A stretch of 64,000 nt of DNA, from contig NZ_AP027080.1 of NCBI RefSeq assembly GCF_030295405.1, positions 2,294,001 to 2,358,000 on the forward strand, written 5' to 3'. This DNA comes from Mesoterricola silvestris (lineage in GTDB: Bacteria > Acidobacteriota > Holophagae > Holophagales > Holophagaceae). The position numbers were made by a program, and so were the translations under genes. The notes beneath the pieces were generated by a model that saw only the letters and a program-made list of their open reading frames with translations, searched no databases and was not told where the DNA came from. Shown in pieces: positions 24,389-32,174 of the stretch. The stretch's first letter is position 1, and each line of letters starts with the position of its first letter.

Positions 24389-27289
24389 TTGAACGATTCG
24401 CTCCTGATCCTCTTCCCCCTGGCCGCGCTCCTGGGCGGCATCCTCCTGCAGGGCCTGTTGGCCGGCGTCCTCTCCCCCCGGGGGAAGGGACGGCTGGCCT
24501 TCACGGCCGTGCTGGCGGCCCTGGCCGGGGTGGGGCTGGCCCTGGGCCGGGGGCGGGTGCTGGAGGCCTCCTTCGGCGCCTGGGACGGGCCCATCCGCCT
24601 GGCCTACCACGTGGACGGCCTCTCGCTCCTCTTCGCCCTCATGGGCACGGGGATCGGCGCCGCGGTGCTGCTGTACGCCGTGTCCTACATGGAGGAGGAG
24701 CGGGCCAACACCCGGTTCTACAGCCTGGTGCTGCTCTTCATCGCGGGGCTGGTGCACCTGGTGTACACCGCCGACCTCTTCCTGCTGTACGTGAGCTGGG
24801 AGGTGGTGGGCCTCTGCTCCTTCCTCCTGGTGGGCTTCTGGTACCGCAAGGAGGAGGCCGCGTACGGGGCGCGCAAGGTGCTCACCATGACCCACCTGGC
24901 CGGCTACGGCCTGCTGGCGGCGGTGATCCTGCTCTTCGCCCGCACCGGGTCCACCCTCTGGACGGACCCCCGGGTGCAGGGGGCCTTCACCACGGGGCTC
25001 TTCCTGCTGGTGCTGGGGGCCTGCCTGGCCAAGTCCGTGCAGTTCCCCCTGCACACCTGGATCCCCGACGCCATGGCCGCGCCCACGCCGGTGAGCGCGC
25101 TGCTCCACGCCGCCTGCTACGTGAAGGCGGGCGTGTACCTCATCGCCCGGCTCCACGCCTTCGGGCCCTGGCCGGTGGCCTGGGGCGCGGTACTGGCCTG
25201 GCTGGGGGCCGCCACCATCGTGGTTGGCGCCCTCCTGGCGCTGTCCCAGCGGGACCTGAAGCGCCTGCTGGCCTACTCCACGGTGAGCCAGATCGGCTAC
25301 ATGATGCTGGGGCTGGGCCTGGGCACGCCCCTGGCCGTGGCCGCCGGACTCCTGCACTGCCTGAACCACGGCCTCTTCAAGGGCGGCCTGTTCCTGTGCG
25401 CGGGGGCCGTGCAGCACGCCACGGGCACCCGGGACATGGAGCGCCTGGGCGGCCTGGGCAAGCGCATGCCCCGGACCCTGGCCCTGTGGCTGGTGGTGGC
25501 CGGCAGCATCGCCGGCGTGCCGCTGCTCAACGGGTTCGTGAGCAAGTGGCTCATCTACAACGCCGCCCTGGAGGCGGGGCAGCCCCTGCTGGCCCTGGTG
25601 CCCTGGGTGGGCAGCATCCTCACCGTGTTCATGTTCCTGAAGGCCACCACGGGCGTCTTCCTGGGGCCCGAAACCCCCGACGCGGCCCACGCCCACGAAG
25701 CCTCGGGCGGCATGCTGGCAGGCATCGGCGTCCTGGCCGCGGGGTGCGTGGTGCTGGGCACCGCGCCCCAGCTGGCCATGCGGTTCCTCATCAATCCCCT
25801 GCTGCCGGCCCTGGGCTTCGCGCCCCTCACGGGCGTGGGCTGGTTCGGGCTGGCCACGGGGCAGGGGAGCTGGTACGCCTCCGCCGGCTTCCTGCTGGGC
25901 CTGGTGGCCATGGCCTTCGGGCTGCTTGTGTTCAGCCTGGCCCGCCCCGCCCGGGGCGTCGTGGCCGCGGGAGCCTCCGGCGTCTTCACCGGCGGGGAGC
26001 CCACCGATGGGCGCCTGGGGGCGGGGGACTTCGCCCGCATCCTGGCGGACGCCCTGGGGCCCTTCTACCGCGGGGTGGACGTGGACCGCTTCTACCTGCT
26101 GCTCTGGCGCGCCCTGAACCGGGTGGGCGCGGGGCTGGACGCCCTGTCCCGGGGCGCCGAGGGGCGGGCCCCGGTCCTCCTGGCGGCCTTCTGCGTGGCC
26201 CTGGGCCTGGCCGGGGGCTTCGTGCCCAGCGGGCCGGTGCGGGAACTGCCGGTGCCCCCCTTCCTGGCGGCGGCCGTGGCCGTGGCCTGGCTGGGGCTGG
26301 CCGCCGCGGGGCGGGGCCGGGTGCCGTTCCTGCTGGCGGGTTTCCTGGCCCTGGCGGGCATGGTGCTGGCCCACGGACTGGTCCGGGGGGTGCTGCTGGA
26401 GGCCGCGGCGGTGGCCGCCCTCCTGGCCCTCACCCGGGACCAGGGTTCCCGGGCCTACCTGGCGGCGGTGCTGCTTTCCGCCGTGGGCACCCTGGGCGGC
26501 GCCCTGGCCGCGGAGCACGGGCTGCCCCGGCTGGCCATGGCCCTCCTGCTGCCGGGCCTGGGCATCAAGATCGGCCTGGTGCCCCTCTCCCTGTGGCTGA
26601 CCCGGGTGGCGGAACGGGCCCCCGTCCTGGTCACGGGCCTCATCATCGCCGTGGTGGACGTGGCCGCGCTCACGGAACTGCTGGCCGAACCCGGGCGCTT
26701 CGCCGGCCCGGCCTGGGTGGCCTTCGGCCTCCTGTCGGCCGTGGCCGGGGCGGTGCTGGCCCTGGGCACGGACAACCTCAAGCGCTTCCTCGCCTACTCC
26801 ACCGTCGTGGACATGGGCCTGCTCACCCTGGGCGTCGCCCTGGGGGCGGGGGCGCTGCCCGGGGTGGTGCTGGGGGCGGCGGTGCACGCCCTGGCCAAGG
26901 CGCTGCTGTTCGTGGCGGCCTCCGTGCCCGAGGCCGCGGGCGCCTCCCTGGCGGGGCCCCGGGGGCTGGCGGCCCGGCATCCCCTGGCCGCGGCGGGCTT
27001 CCTGGTGGGCGCCCTGTCGGTGGTGGGGGTGCCGCCCACCCTGGGCTTCGGGGCCCACTGGCGGCTCTTCGGGGCGGCGGCGGGGCATCCCTGGCTGCTG
27101 GCCGTTCTCCTGGGGGTGACCATGCTTTCCGTGGCGGTGTACGCCCGGGCCGTCACCCGCTTCTGGTGGGGCGGGGAGGCCACGGAACCCTCCATGGCCT
27201 GCCCTCCGGTGCCCCGAATCGTGATCCTCGTCCTGGCGGGCCTCCTGCTCGTCCTGGGCCTCTGCGGGAGGATGCCATGGGCGTTCTAG
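24389..27289 (+). CDS. Double-length antiporter-like membrane subunit (CooM-like, NuoL + NuoN/M modules)
   Basis: A 966-residue ion-translocating membrane subunit. Module one (about 1-520) is NuoL/HycC-like: LYVSWEVVGLCSFLLVGFW, HTWIPDAMAAPTPVSALLHA, LKRLLAYSTVSQIGYMMLG, NHGLFKGGLFLCAGA. A second antiporter-like half (about 640-966) repeats the pattern: KIGLVPLSLWLTRVAERAP, NLKRFLAYSTVVDMGLLTLG, HALAKALLFVAA, GALSVVGVPPTLGFGAHW. This is the plan of CooM in CO-linked hydrogenases rather than single-module EchA. I choose a TTG start at 24389, as GGAG lies 8 bases upstream and no ATG or GTG is better placed. The next gene overlaps its end by 13 bases. Confidence 0.87.
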   Translation: MNDSLLILFPLAALLGGILLQGLLAGVLSPRGKGRLAFTAVLAALAGVGLALGRGRVLEASFGAWDGPIRLAYHVDGLSLLFALMGTGIGAAVLLYAVSYMEEERANTRFYSLVLLFIAGLVHLVYTADLFLLYVSWEVVGLCSFLLVGFWYRKEEAAYGARKVLTMTHLAGYGLLAAVILLFARTGSTLWTDPRVQGAFTTGLFLLVLGACLAKSVQFPLHTWIPDAMAAPTPVSALLHAACYVKAGVYLIARLHAFGPWPVAWGAVLAWLGAATIVVGALLALSQRDLKRLLAYSTVSQIGYMMLGLGLGTPLAVAAGLLHCLNHGLFKGGLFLCAGAVQHATGTRDMERLGGLGKRMPRTLALWLVVAGSIAGVPLLNGFVSKWLIYNAALEAGQPLLALVPWVGSILTVFMFLKATTGVFLGPETPDAAHAHEASGGMLAGIGVLAAGCVVLGTAPQLAMRFLINPLLPALGFAPLTGVGWFGLATGQGSWYASAGFLLGLVAMAFGLLVFSLARPARGVVAAGASGVFTGGEPTDGRLGAGDFARILADALGPFYRGVDVDRFYLLLWRALNRVGAGLDALSRGAEGRAPVLLAAFCVALGLAGGFVPSGPVRELPVPPFLAAAVAVAWLGLAAAGRGRVPFLLAGFLALAGMVLAHGLVRGVLLEAAAVAALLALTRDQGSRAYLAAVLLSAVGTLGGALAAEHGLPRLAMALLLPGLGIKIGLVPLSLWLTRVAERAPVLVTGLIIAVVDVAALTELLAEPGRFAGPAWVAFGLLSAVAGAVLALGTDNLKRFLAYSTVVDMGLLTLGVALGAGALPGVVLGAAVHALAKALLFVAASVPEAAGASLAGPRGLAARHPLAAAGFLVGALSVVGVPPTLGFGAHWRLFGAAAGHPWLLAVLLGVTMLSVAVYARAVTRFWWGGEATEPSMACPPVPRIVILVLAGLLLVLGLCGRMPWAF

Positions 27290-27735
27290 AACCCATTCTG
27301 CTCCGCCTGGTGGACCGGGCCCGGCGCAAATCGGCCTGGCTCTTCCACTTCAACGCCGGCGCCTGCAACGGCTGCGACATCGAGCTGGTGGCCTGCCTCA
27401 CGCCCCGCTATGACGTGGAGCAGCTGGGCATCCGCCTGGAAGGCAGCCCCCGCCACGCGGATATCCTCTGCGTCACGGGCCCGGTCACCCGCACCACCCG
27501 GGAGGCCCTGAGGACCATACACGCCCAGCTCCCGGATCCCAAGGTGGTGGTGGCCATCGGCAGCTGCCCGGCCACGGCCAACGTCTTCGCCGGCAGCCCC
27601 GTCATCGACGGACCGGTGGACCGCATCATCCCCGTGGATCTCTTCATCCCCGGCTGCCCCCCCCGGCCCAACGCCGTCGTCCAGGGCATCGCGGAGGCCA
27701 TCGAGCTCCTGGTGGCCAAGGGGGTGGCCCAATGA
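27277..27735 (+). CDS. Group 4 hydrogenase small subunit (NuoB/CooL/EchC-like)
   Basis: A 152-residue subunit holding the proximal [4Fe-4S] cluster next to the active site. Ligands are visible as Cys30 and Cys33 (ACNGCDIE), Cys97 (GSCPAT) and Cys127 (PGCPPRP). Like other group 4 small subunits it has only this cluster and no export signal, so it faces the cytoplasm. The ATG lies inside the end of the antiporter gene, with GGAGG 4 bases upstream. Translational coupling continues with the NuoH-like gene, whose ATG overlaps its stop (ATGA). Confidence 0.92.
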   Translation: MGVLEPILLRLVDRARRKSAWLFHFNAGACNGCDIELVACLTPRYDVEQLGIRLEGSPRHADILCVTGPVTRTTREALRTIHAQLPDPKVVVAIGSCPATANVFAGSPVIDGPVDRIIPVDLFIPGCPPRPNAVVQGIAEAIELLVAKGVAQ

Positions 27736-28613
27736 CCCGCCTTTTCCTGGCCCTCCTGGTCTTTCCCGGGCTGCTCTACGCCGTGCCCATGGGCTGGCTC
27801 ATGCTGGGCAGCGAACGCAAGGTGGTGGCCCGCCTCCAGGGGCGCGTGGGGCCCCCGCTCACCCAGGGGTTCTACGATTTCGTCAAGCTCCTGGCCAAGG
27901 CCCCCGTGCCCCGGGCCGAGACCTTCCTCCTGACCCTGCTGCCCATCCTGGCGGTGGCCTCCACCCTGGGGGCCCTGGCCCTGCTGCCGGTGGGGGCCGG
28001 GGGCTTCACGGGGGACCTCATCGTCTTCGTGGGGCTGCTGGAGATGGCGCCCCTGTGTTCGGTGCTGGCGGGCTTCGCCTCCCGGTCCGTGTACGGCGAA
28101 GTGGGCGCCACCCGGGAAGCCGTCCTGGGCATCAGCGGGAACGTGCCCTTCCTGGCGGCCCTCCTGGCCCTGGCCTCCGCCGCGGGCAGCCTCCAGCTGG
28201 CCGCCGTGGCCGGGGGCGCCCCCTGGGTGGTGCGGGGTCCCGCCCTCCTGGCCCTGCTGGCCTGCCTCCCCGTGAAGCTGCGCATGAACCCCTTCTCCGT
28301 GGCCAACGCCGAGCAGGAGATCCTCGCCGGGCCCCTCACGGAAATGGACGGACCCCGCCTGGCCCTGTGGGAACTGGCCCACGCCCTGGAATGGGTGGTG
28401 CTGGCCGGCCTGGTGGCCGTGCTGGTGGTCCCGGGCCGGGGCGGGGCCTTCGTCCTGGTGTCCTTCGCGGTGGTGCCCCTGCTGGGCACCCTGGCCGCCG
28501 CCACCGCCCGCTTCAAGATCGACCAGGCCGCCCGCTTCCTCTGGATCTGGGCCGTCCTGGCCGCGGTCCTGGCCTTCTTCGCGGCCATGGCCGTCCGCCA
28601 CGGGAGCCTCTGA
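27732..28613 (+). CDS. NuoH/CooK/EchB-like membrane anchor subunit
   Basis: A 293-residue membrane protein with about eight helices. It connects the hydrogenase arm to the antiporter arm, as in complex I and Hyc/Ech/Coo hydrogenases. Family blocks are MGWLMLGSERKVVARLQGRVGPP (the conserved ERKxxAxxQxRxGP), FVGLLEMAPLCSVLAGFAS and a cytoplasmic loop MNPFSVANAEQEILAGPLTE with the conserved acidic residues thought to take part in ion movement. It overlaps its neighbours by 4 bases upstream and 1 base downstream. Confidence 0.92.
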   Translation: MTRLFLALLVFPGLLYAVPMGWLMLGSERKVVARLQGRVGPPLTQGFYDFVKLLAKAPVPRAETFLLTLLPILAVASTLGALALLPVGAGGFTGDLIVFVGLLEMAPLCSVLAGFASRSVYGEVGATREAVLGISGNVPFLAALLALASAAGSLQLAAVAGGAPWVVRGPALLALLACLPVKLRMNPFSVANAEQEILAGPLTEMDGPRLALWELAHALEWVVLAGLVAVLVVPGRGGAFVLVSFAVVPLLGTLAAATARFKIDQAARFLWIWAVLAAVLAFFAAMAVRHGSL

Positions 28614-29125
28614 TGTTCCACATCCTACGCCGGCTGGCCGGCAACCTCGCCCAGGGCCCCGTCTCCCTTCGCTTCCCCGCGGAGGTGCCGCCCCCGGCGG
28701 GCCTGCGCGGCCTCGTTCGCATCGATCCCGGCCGCTGCCTGGCCTGCGGCATCTGCTCCTACGTGTGCGTGAGCAACGCCATCACCGGCGCCGAGAGCCA
28801 GGGCGCCTACGCCTGGGCCTACGAACCGGGCCGCTGCACCTTCTGCGGCCGCTGCGAGGACCACTGCCCCGGAAGCGCGCTGTCCATGGACCCCCAGGCG
28901 CCCCCCAGCTACACGACCCCCGGGGAACTGGCCCGCACCGCCACGGTGGCCTTCCCGGCCTGTCCCGTCTGCGGCGAACCCAACCCCCACGTCACCGAGG
29001 AATGGATCGGCAAGGCCTTCGGGGCGCCCAACGGGGAGACCCGCGAACTACTCCGCCTGTGCGTGCGCTGCCGCCGCCGGCGCATCGCCCAGGGCATGAA
29101 GCAGCCCCACGGAGGCCAGCCATGA
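28613..29125 (+). CDS. Two-cluster ferredoxin subunit (CooX/NuoI/HycF-like)
   Basis: A 170-residue subunit with two [4Fe-4S] sites: Cys42, 45, 48 and 52 (CLACGICSYVC) and Cys75, 78, 81 and 85 (CTFCGRCEDHC). These pass electrons to the NuoB-like subunit. The C-terminal part has two further CxxC pairs (CPVCGEP and CVRCRRRR), probably a zinc knot, also seen in HycF-type proteins. Its ATG overlaps the NuoH-like stop by one base, and the NuoC-like gene overlaps its end by 4 bases. Confidence 0.92.
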   Translation: MFHILRRLAGNLAQGPVSLRFPAEVPPPAGLRGLVRIDPGRCLACGICSYVCVSNAITGAESQGAYAWAYEPGRCTFCGRCEDHCPGSALSMDPQAPPSYTTPGELARTATVAFPACPVCGEPNPHVTEEWIGKAFGAPNGETRELLRLCVRCRRRRIAQGMKQPHGGQP

Positions 29126-29520
29126 TGACCGAAATCCTGCGGGAACGCTGCGGCGGGGAATGGGTCCGCCGCCTTGACGGCTGGTGGCGCTGCCTGGCCC
29201 TGGAGGAGGTGGTGCCCGCGGCCCGGGCCCTGAAGGAGGGCGGCGCCCGCTTCGCCACGCTCCTGGTGCGCCCGGTGGACGGGGGGCTCCAGGTGTCCTG
29301 GCACTGGGACCTGGGGGGCACCCTGCTGTCCCTGCGCGCCACCGTGGCGGGGGACGCCGTCCTCCCCAGCCTGGGGGACCTCTGGCCCTGCACCGACTGG
29401 GCGGAGCGGGAGGCCCGGGACTACTACGCGGTGAGCTTTTCCGGCCGGGAGACCACCCCGCCCCTGATGCTGCGGGAGGGGGACGCCCCCGGCGTGCTGC
29501 TCCCCGGGAGGAACGCATGA
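29122..29520 (+). CDS. NuoC/CooU/EchD-like hydrogenase subunit
   Basis: A 132-residue soluble subunit of the NuoC family, which holds the large subunit in place. The diagnostic block is TDWAEREARDYYAVSFSG, matching the ERExxDxF motif of NuoC. The N-terminal half (WWRCLALEEVVPAARALKEGGARFATLLV) matches the usual alpha/beta start. GGAGG lies 6 bases before the ATG at 29122; an ATG 3 bases later is a weaker alternative. It ends overlapping the large-subunit ATG. Confidence 0.88.
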   Translation: MMTEILRERCGGEWVRRLDGWWRCLALEEVVPAARALKEGGARFATLLVRPVDGGLQVSWHWDLGGTLLSLRATVAGDAVLPSLGDLWPCTDWAEREARDYYAVSFSGRETTPPLMLREGDAPGVLLPGRNA

Positions 29521-30593
29521 CGTACCGTGTGCCCATCGGCCCCTACCACCTGGCCCTGGAGGAGCCCTACAAGATCGAAGTGGCGTGCGAAGGCGAGAAC
29601 GTCACCGGGGCCCGGCTCACCGTGGGCTACAACTTCCGGGGCATCGAGTGGCTGGCCGAGCACAAGAACATCACCCAGAGCATCGCCCTCATGGAGCGGG
29701 TGTGCGGCATCTGCTCCAATGTCCACTCCATGACCTTCTGCCTGGCCCTGGAGCGCATCGGCGCCCTGGAGGTCCCGGCCCGGGCCCAGCACATCCGGGT
29801 GGTCATGGCCGAACTGGAACGGATCCATTCCCACATCCTGTGGGCCGGGGTGGCCGCGGAGCTCACGGGGTTCCACAGCCTGTTCATGACCTGCTTCCAC
29901 CTGCGGGAGCGGGTGATGGACCTGCTGGAGCGCATCTCCGGCAACCGGGTGAACTATTCCATGAACCGCATCGGGGGCGTGAACCGGGACCTGGTGTGCG
30001 AAGGGGAGGTCCTGGCCGGCATCCGGGAGATCCGCGCCGGGCTCCTGGAGACCCTGATCCCCATCTTCACCACGGACCGCACCTTGGCCGCCCGGTGCGC
30101 CGGGGTGGGCCGCCTCACCCGGGAGGACGCCCTGGCCTACGGCGCCGTGGGTCCCGTGGCCCGGGCCTCGGGGGTGGACCAGGACCTGCGCCGGGACGCC
30201 CCGTACCTGGTGTACGGCCAGCTGGACTTCCCCGTGCCCGTGGGGGCCAACGGGGATGTGTTCGACCGGGTGGTGGTGCGGGCCCAGGAGCTCCTGGCCA
30301 GCTGCTCGCTGGTGGAGCAGGCCATCGAGCGCATGCCCGCCGGACCCATCCACCAGGGGGACCTGTACGCGGTGGCCCCCGGGGAAGCCGTCATGCGCAT
30401 CGAGGCCCCCCGGGGCGAGGTGTTCTACTACGTGGCCTCCGACGGCACGGACCTCCCCGCGCGGGTGAAGGTGCGCACCCCCACCTTCCTCAACATCCCC
30501 ACCGTGGTGCCCATGCTCACGGGGGCGGCCCTGGCGGACGTCCCCCTCATCCAGGGGTCCATCGACCCCTGCTACTCCTGCACGGACCGGTAG
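29517..30593 (+). CDS. Group 4 [NiFe] hydrogenase large subunit (CooH/EchE-like)
   Basis: A 358-residue catalytic subunit reducing protons to H2 (or the reverse). Both nickel-binding motifs are complete: Cys63 and Cys66 in RVCGICSNVH and Cys352 and Cys355 in DPCYSCTDR. This separates it from NuoD, which lacks them. The protein stops directly after DPCxxCTDR, so it has no C-terminal extension for a maturation protease. CooH is known to lack this tail as well. It is followed after 1 base by hypA. With the upstream subunits it forms a complete CooMKLXUH-type membrane hydrogenase. Confidence 0.94.
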   Translation: MTYRVPIGPYHLALEEPYKIEVACEGENVTGARLTVGYNFRGIEWLAEHKNITQSIALMERVCGICSNVHSMTFCLALERIGALEVPARAQHIRVVMAELERIHSHILWAGVAAELTGFHSLFMTCFHLRERVMDLLERISGNRVNYSMNRIGGVNRDLVCEGEVLAGIREIRAGLLETLIPIFTTDRTLAARCAGVGRLTREDALAYGAVGPVARASGVDQDLRRDAPYLVYGQLDFPVPVGANGDVFDRVVVRAQELLASCSLVEQAIERMPAGPIHQGDLYAVAPGEAVMRIEAPRGEVFYYVASDGTDLPARVKVRTPTFLNIPTVVPMLTGAALADVPLIQGSIDPCYSCTDR

Positions 30594-30594
30594 C

Positions 30595-30936
30595 ATGCAC
30601 GAGCTCTCCCTGATGGCCGGGATGCTGGGGATCATCGCCGGCGAGGCCCGGGGCCAGGGCTTCACCCGGGTGTCCCGCATCGTGCTGGAGATCGGCGCCC
30701 TGTCCGGCGTCGAACCCGAGGCCCTGCGCTTCGCCTTCGATGTGAGCGCCCGCGGCACCGTGGCGGAGGGGGCGGAGCTGGAGATCGAAGAGACGGAGGG
30801 GCGGGCGCAATGCGGGGCCTGCGGCCACACGGTGCCCGTGCGCGGCACCTGGGGCGGCTGCCCCGCCTGCGGCACCGACGCCCTGAAGGTCATCGCAGGC
30901 AAGGAAACGCGCGTAAAGTACCTGGACGTCGATTGA
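30595..30936 (+). CDS. hypA: Hydrogenase nickel metallochaperone HypA
   Basis: A 113-residue nickel carrier that loads Ni into [NiFe] hydrogenase. The N-terminal MHELSLM gives the nickel-binding Met1-His2-Glu3 motif. The zinc site is two CxxC pairs, CGACGHTV and CPACGTD. It starts 1 base after the large-subunit stop, so it is dedicated to this complex, as cooHypA-type genes are. No hypB-F genes are in the window; they must lie elsewhere. Confidence 0.95.
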   Translation: MHELSLMAGMLGIIAGEARGQGFTRVSRIVLEIGALSGVEPEALRFAFDVSARGTVAEGAELEIEETEGRAQCGACGHTVPVRGTWGGCPACGTDALKVIAGKETRVKYLDVD

Positions 30937-30962
30937 AAATCTCAACCTAAAGGAGGTCCCCC

Positions 30963-31181
30963 GTGATCCCTGACAAAGCCAATCCCTGCTGGCGCCACCT
31001 GGTGACCGGCAAGAACCCGCTCCAGACCGAGATGCTGGGCCTGCAGATGCTGCTCAAGCGCATGCAGCGGCGGCTGGTGGGGCCCCACACCGACGCGGAC
31101 GTCACCGCCGCGGCGGAAGAGGTCCACGGCTTCTTCCTCAAATACGAAGGCTCCCTCGCCAACGAACTCCGCCACCTCTAG
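30963..31181 (+). CDS. Small conserved-looking protein at operon end, unknown
   Basis: A 72-residue protein that I do not recognise. A very strong ribosome site, AAAGGAGGT, lies 5 bases before a GTG start. It is probably soluble and mostly helical: NPLQTEMLGLQMLLKRMQRRL, then TDADVTAAAEEVHGFFLKY. It lies 26 bases after hypA and 9 bases before the next gene, so it likely belongs to the AOR-hydrogenase operon and pairs with the 327-residue protein downstream. The strong ribosome site suggests high expression. Confidence 0.7.
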   Translation: MIPDKANPCWRHLVTGKNPLQTEMLGLQMLLKRMQRRLVGPHTDADVTAAAEEVHGFFLKYEGSLANELRHL

Positions 31182-31190
31182 GAGGCTCCC

Positions 31191-32174
31191 ATGAAGAAGT
31201 CCCTGCTCACCCCCGAGGAAACCGCGGCGCTGATCCGGACGGGGCGCTTCCTGGCCCTGGCCGCCGACGAGGCCGTGCTCCGGGCCCTGCCCCGGGGCAA
31301 CTGGGTCGGCGGCACCACCCCCTACTTCGTGGGGGACGAGGGCGGCCTCATGTCCCGGGAACGGGTGCACGTGGCCGAACTGGCCGAGGCCGGCACCGCC
31401 GCAACCCTCGTGGACTACGACCTGGCGGGCCTGACCGGCATCGCCGGGGACGGCCCCGACAACGGGTTCACCTTCGTCATCATCCCGGCCCTCAGCGCCC
31501 TGCACCAGGCCTACGCCTCGGGCGCCGACGAGTACCCCGGCATGTTCATGACCCCCCTGGTGGGCTGGATCGCCGGGGTGCACCTGGACGATCTGGGCAA
31601 GGTCAGCCCCAAGGTGATCAACGGCCTCACCGGCAAGATCTCCGACGCCATGGCCGTGGCCATGCACGTGCCCCTTCCGCCCCGCCAGCTGGCCATGGTG
31701 CGCATCCTGAACCTCTTCCACCCCGGGGACGGGGATGTGCTGACCTTCCCCGAAGGCGGCTTCACGGTCACGGATTGCTTCGTGAACGGAAAGCCCGCCC
31801 GGTTCGCCGAGTACGTGGAGGCCAACCGCCTGGACCTGGCCCGCCCCCTGGTGGCCGACTACAACGGCGCCCGCATCAACACCTCCTTCCAGGCCGTGGA
31901 GGGCGGCAAGGTGCGCTTCTACGCCCCCGTCTTCACCGGCGTGGAGTACCGCCACGCCGCCCCCGTGGGCGACTACGTCCACGAACTGGAGGCCCTCGCC
32001 GCGGACCTCCACGTGGCCCCGCGCTTCTCCTGCAACTGCATCCTGAACTACCTGTACGGCAAGCTGGAGGGCCGGAGAACCGGGGACCTCACCGGGCCGG
32101 TGACCTTCGGCGAGATCGGGTACCAGCTGCTGAACCAGACCCTCGTGTATCTTGAAGTGGTCAACAAGAATTAG
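31191..32174 (+). CDS. DUF6976-like protein of unknown function
   Basis: A 327-residue cytoplasmic protein without signal or membrane segments. It resembles, from memory, the DUF6976 family seen in anaerobes: ETAALIRTGRFLALAADEAVLRALPRGNWVGGTTPYF near the start, read in pieces, then FVIIPALSALHQAYA and the ending FGEIGYQLLNQTLVYLEVV. No cofactor motif is plain, although FSCNCILNYLYGK has two close cysteines. GGAGG lies before the ATG, and it follows the 72-residue gene by 9 bases. It is probably part of the hydrogenase operon. Its stop overlaps the convergent pepT stop by 4 bases. Confidence 0.7.
   Translation: MKKSLLTPEETAALIRTGRFLALAADEAVLRALPRGNWVGGTTPYFVGDEGGLMSRERVHVAELAEAGTAATLVDYDLAGLTGIAGDGPDNGFTFVIIPALSALHQAYASGADEYPGMFMTPLVGWIAGVHLDDLGKVSPKVINGLTGKISDAMAVAMHVPLPPRQLAMVRILNLFHPGDGDVLTFPEGGFTVTDCFVNGKPARFAEYVEANRLDLARPLVADYNGARINTSFQAVEGGKVRFYAPVFTGVEYRHAAPVGDYVHELEALAADLHVAPRFSCNCILNYLYGKLEGRRTGDLTGPVTFGEIGYQLLNQTLVYLEVVNKN

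Noticed and set aside
24389-30593. Respiratory complex I (nuo) operon
   Set aside because: The large subunit has both Ni-binding Cys pairs, there are no NuoEFG, NuoA, NuoJ or NuoK genes, and hypA follows.
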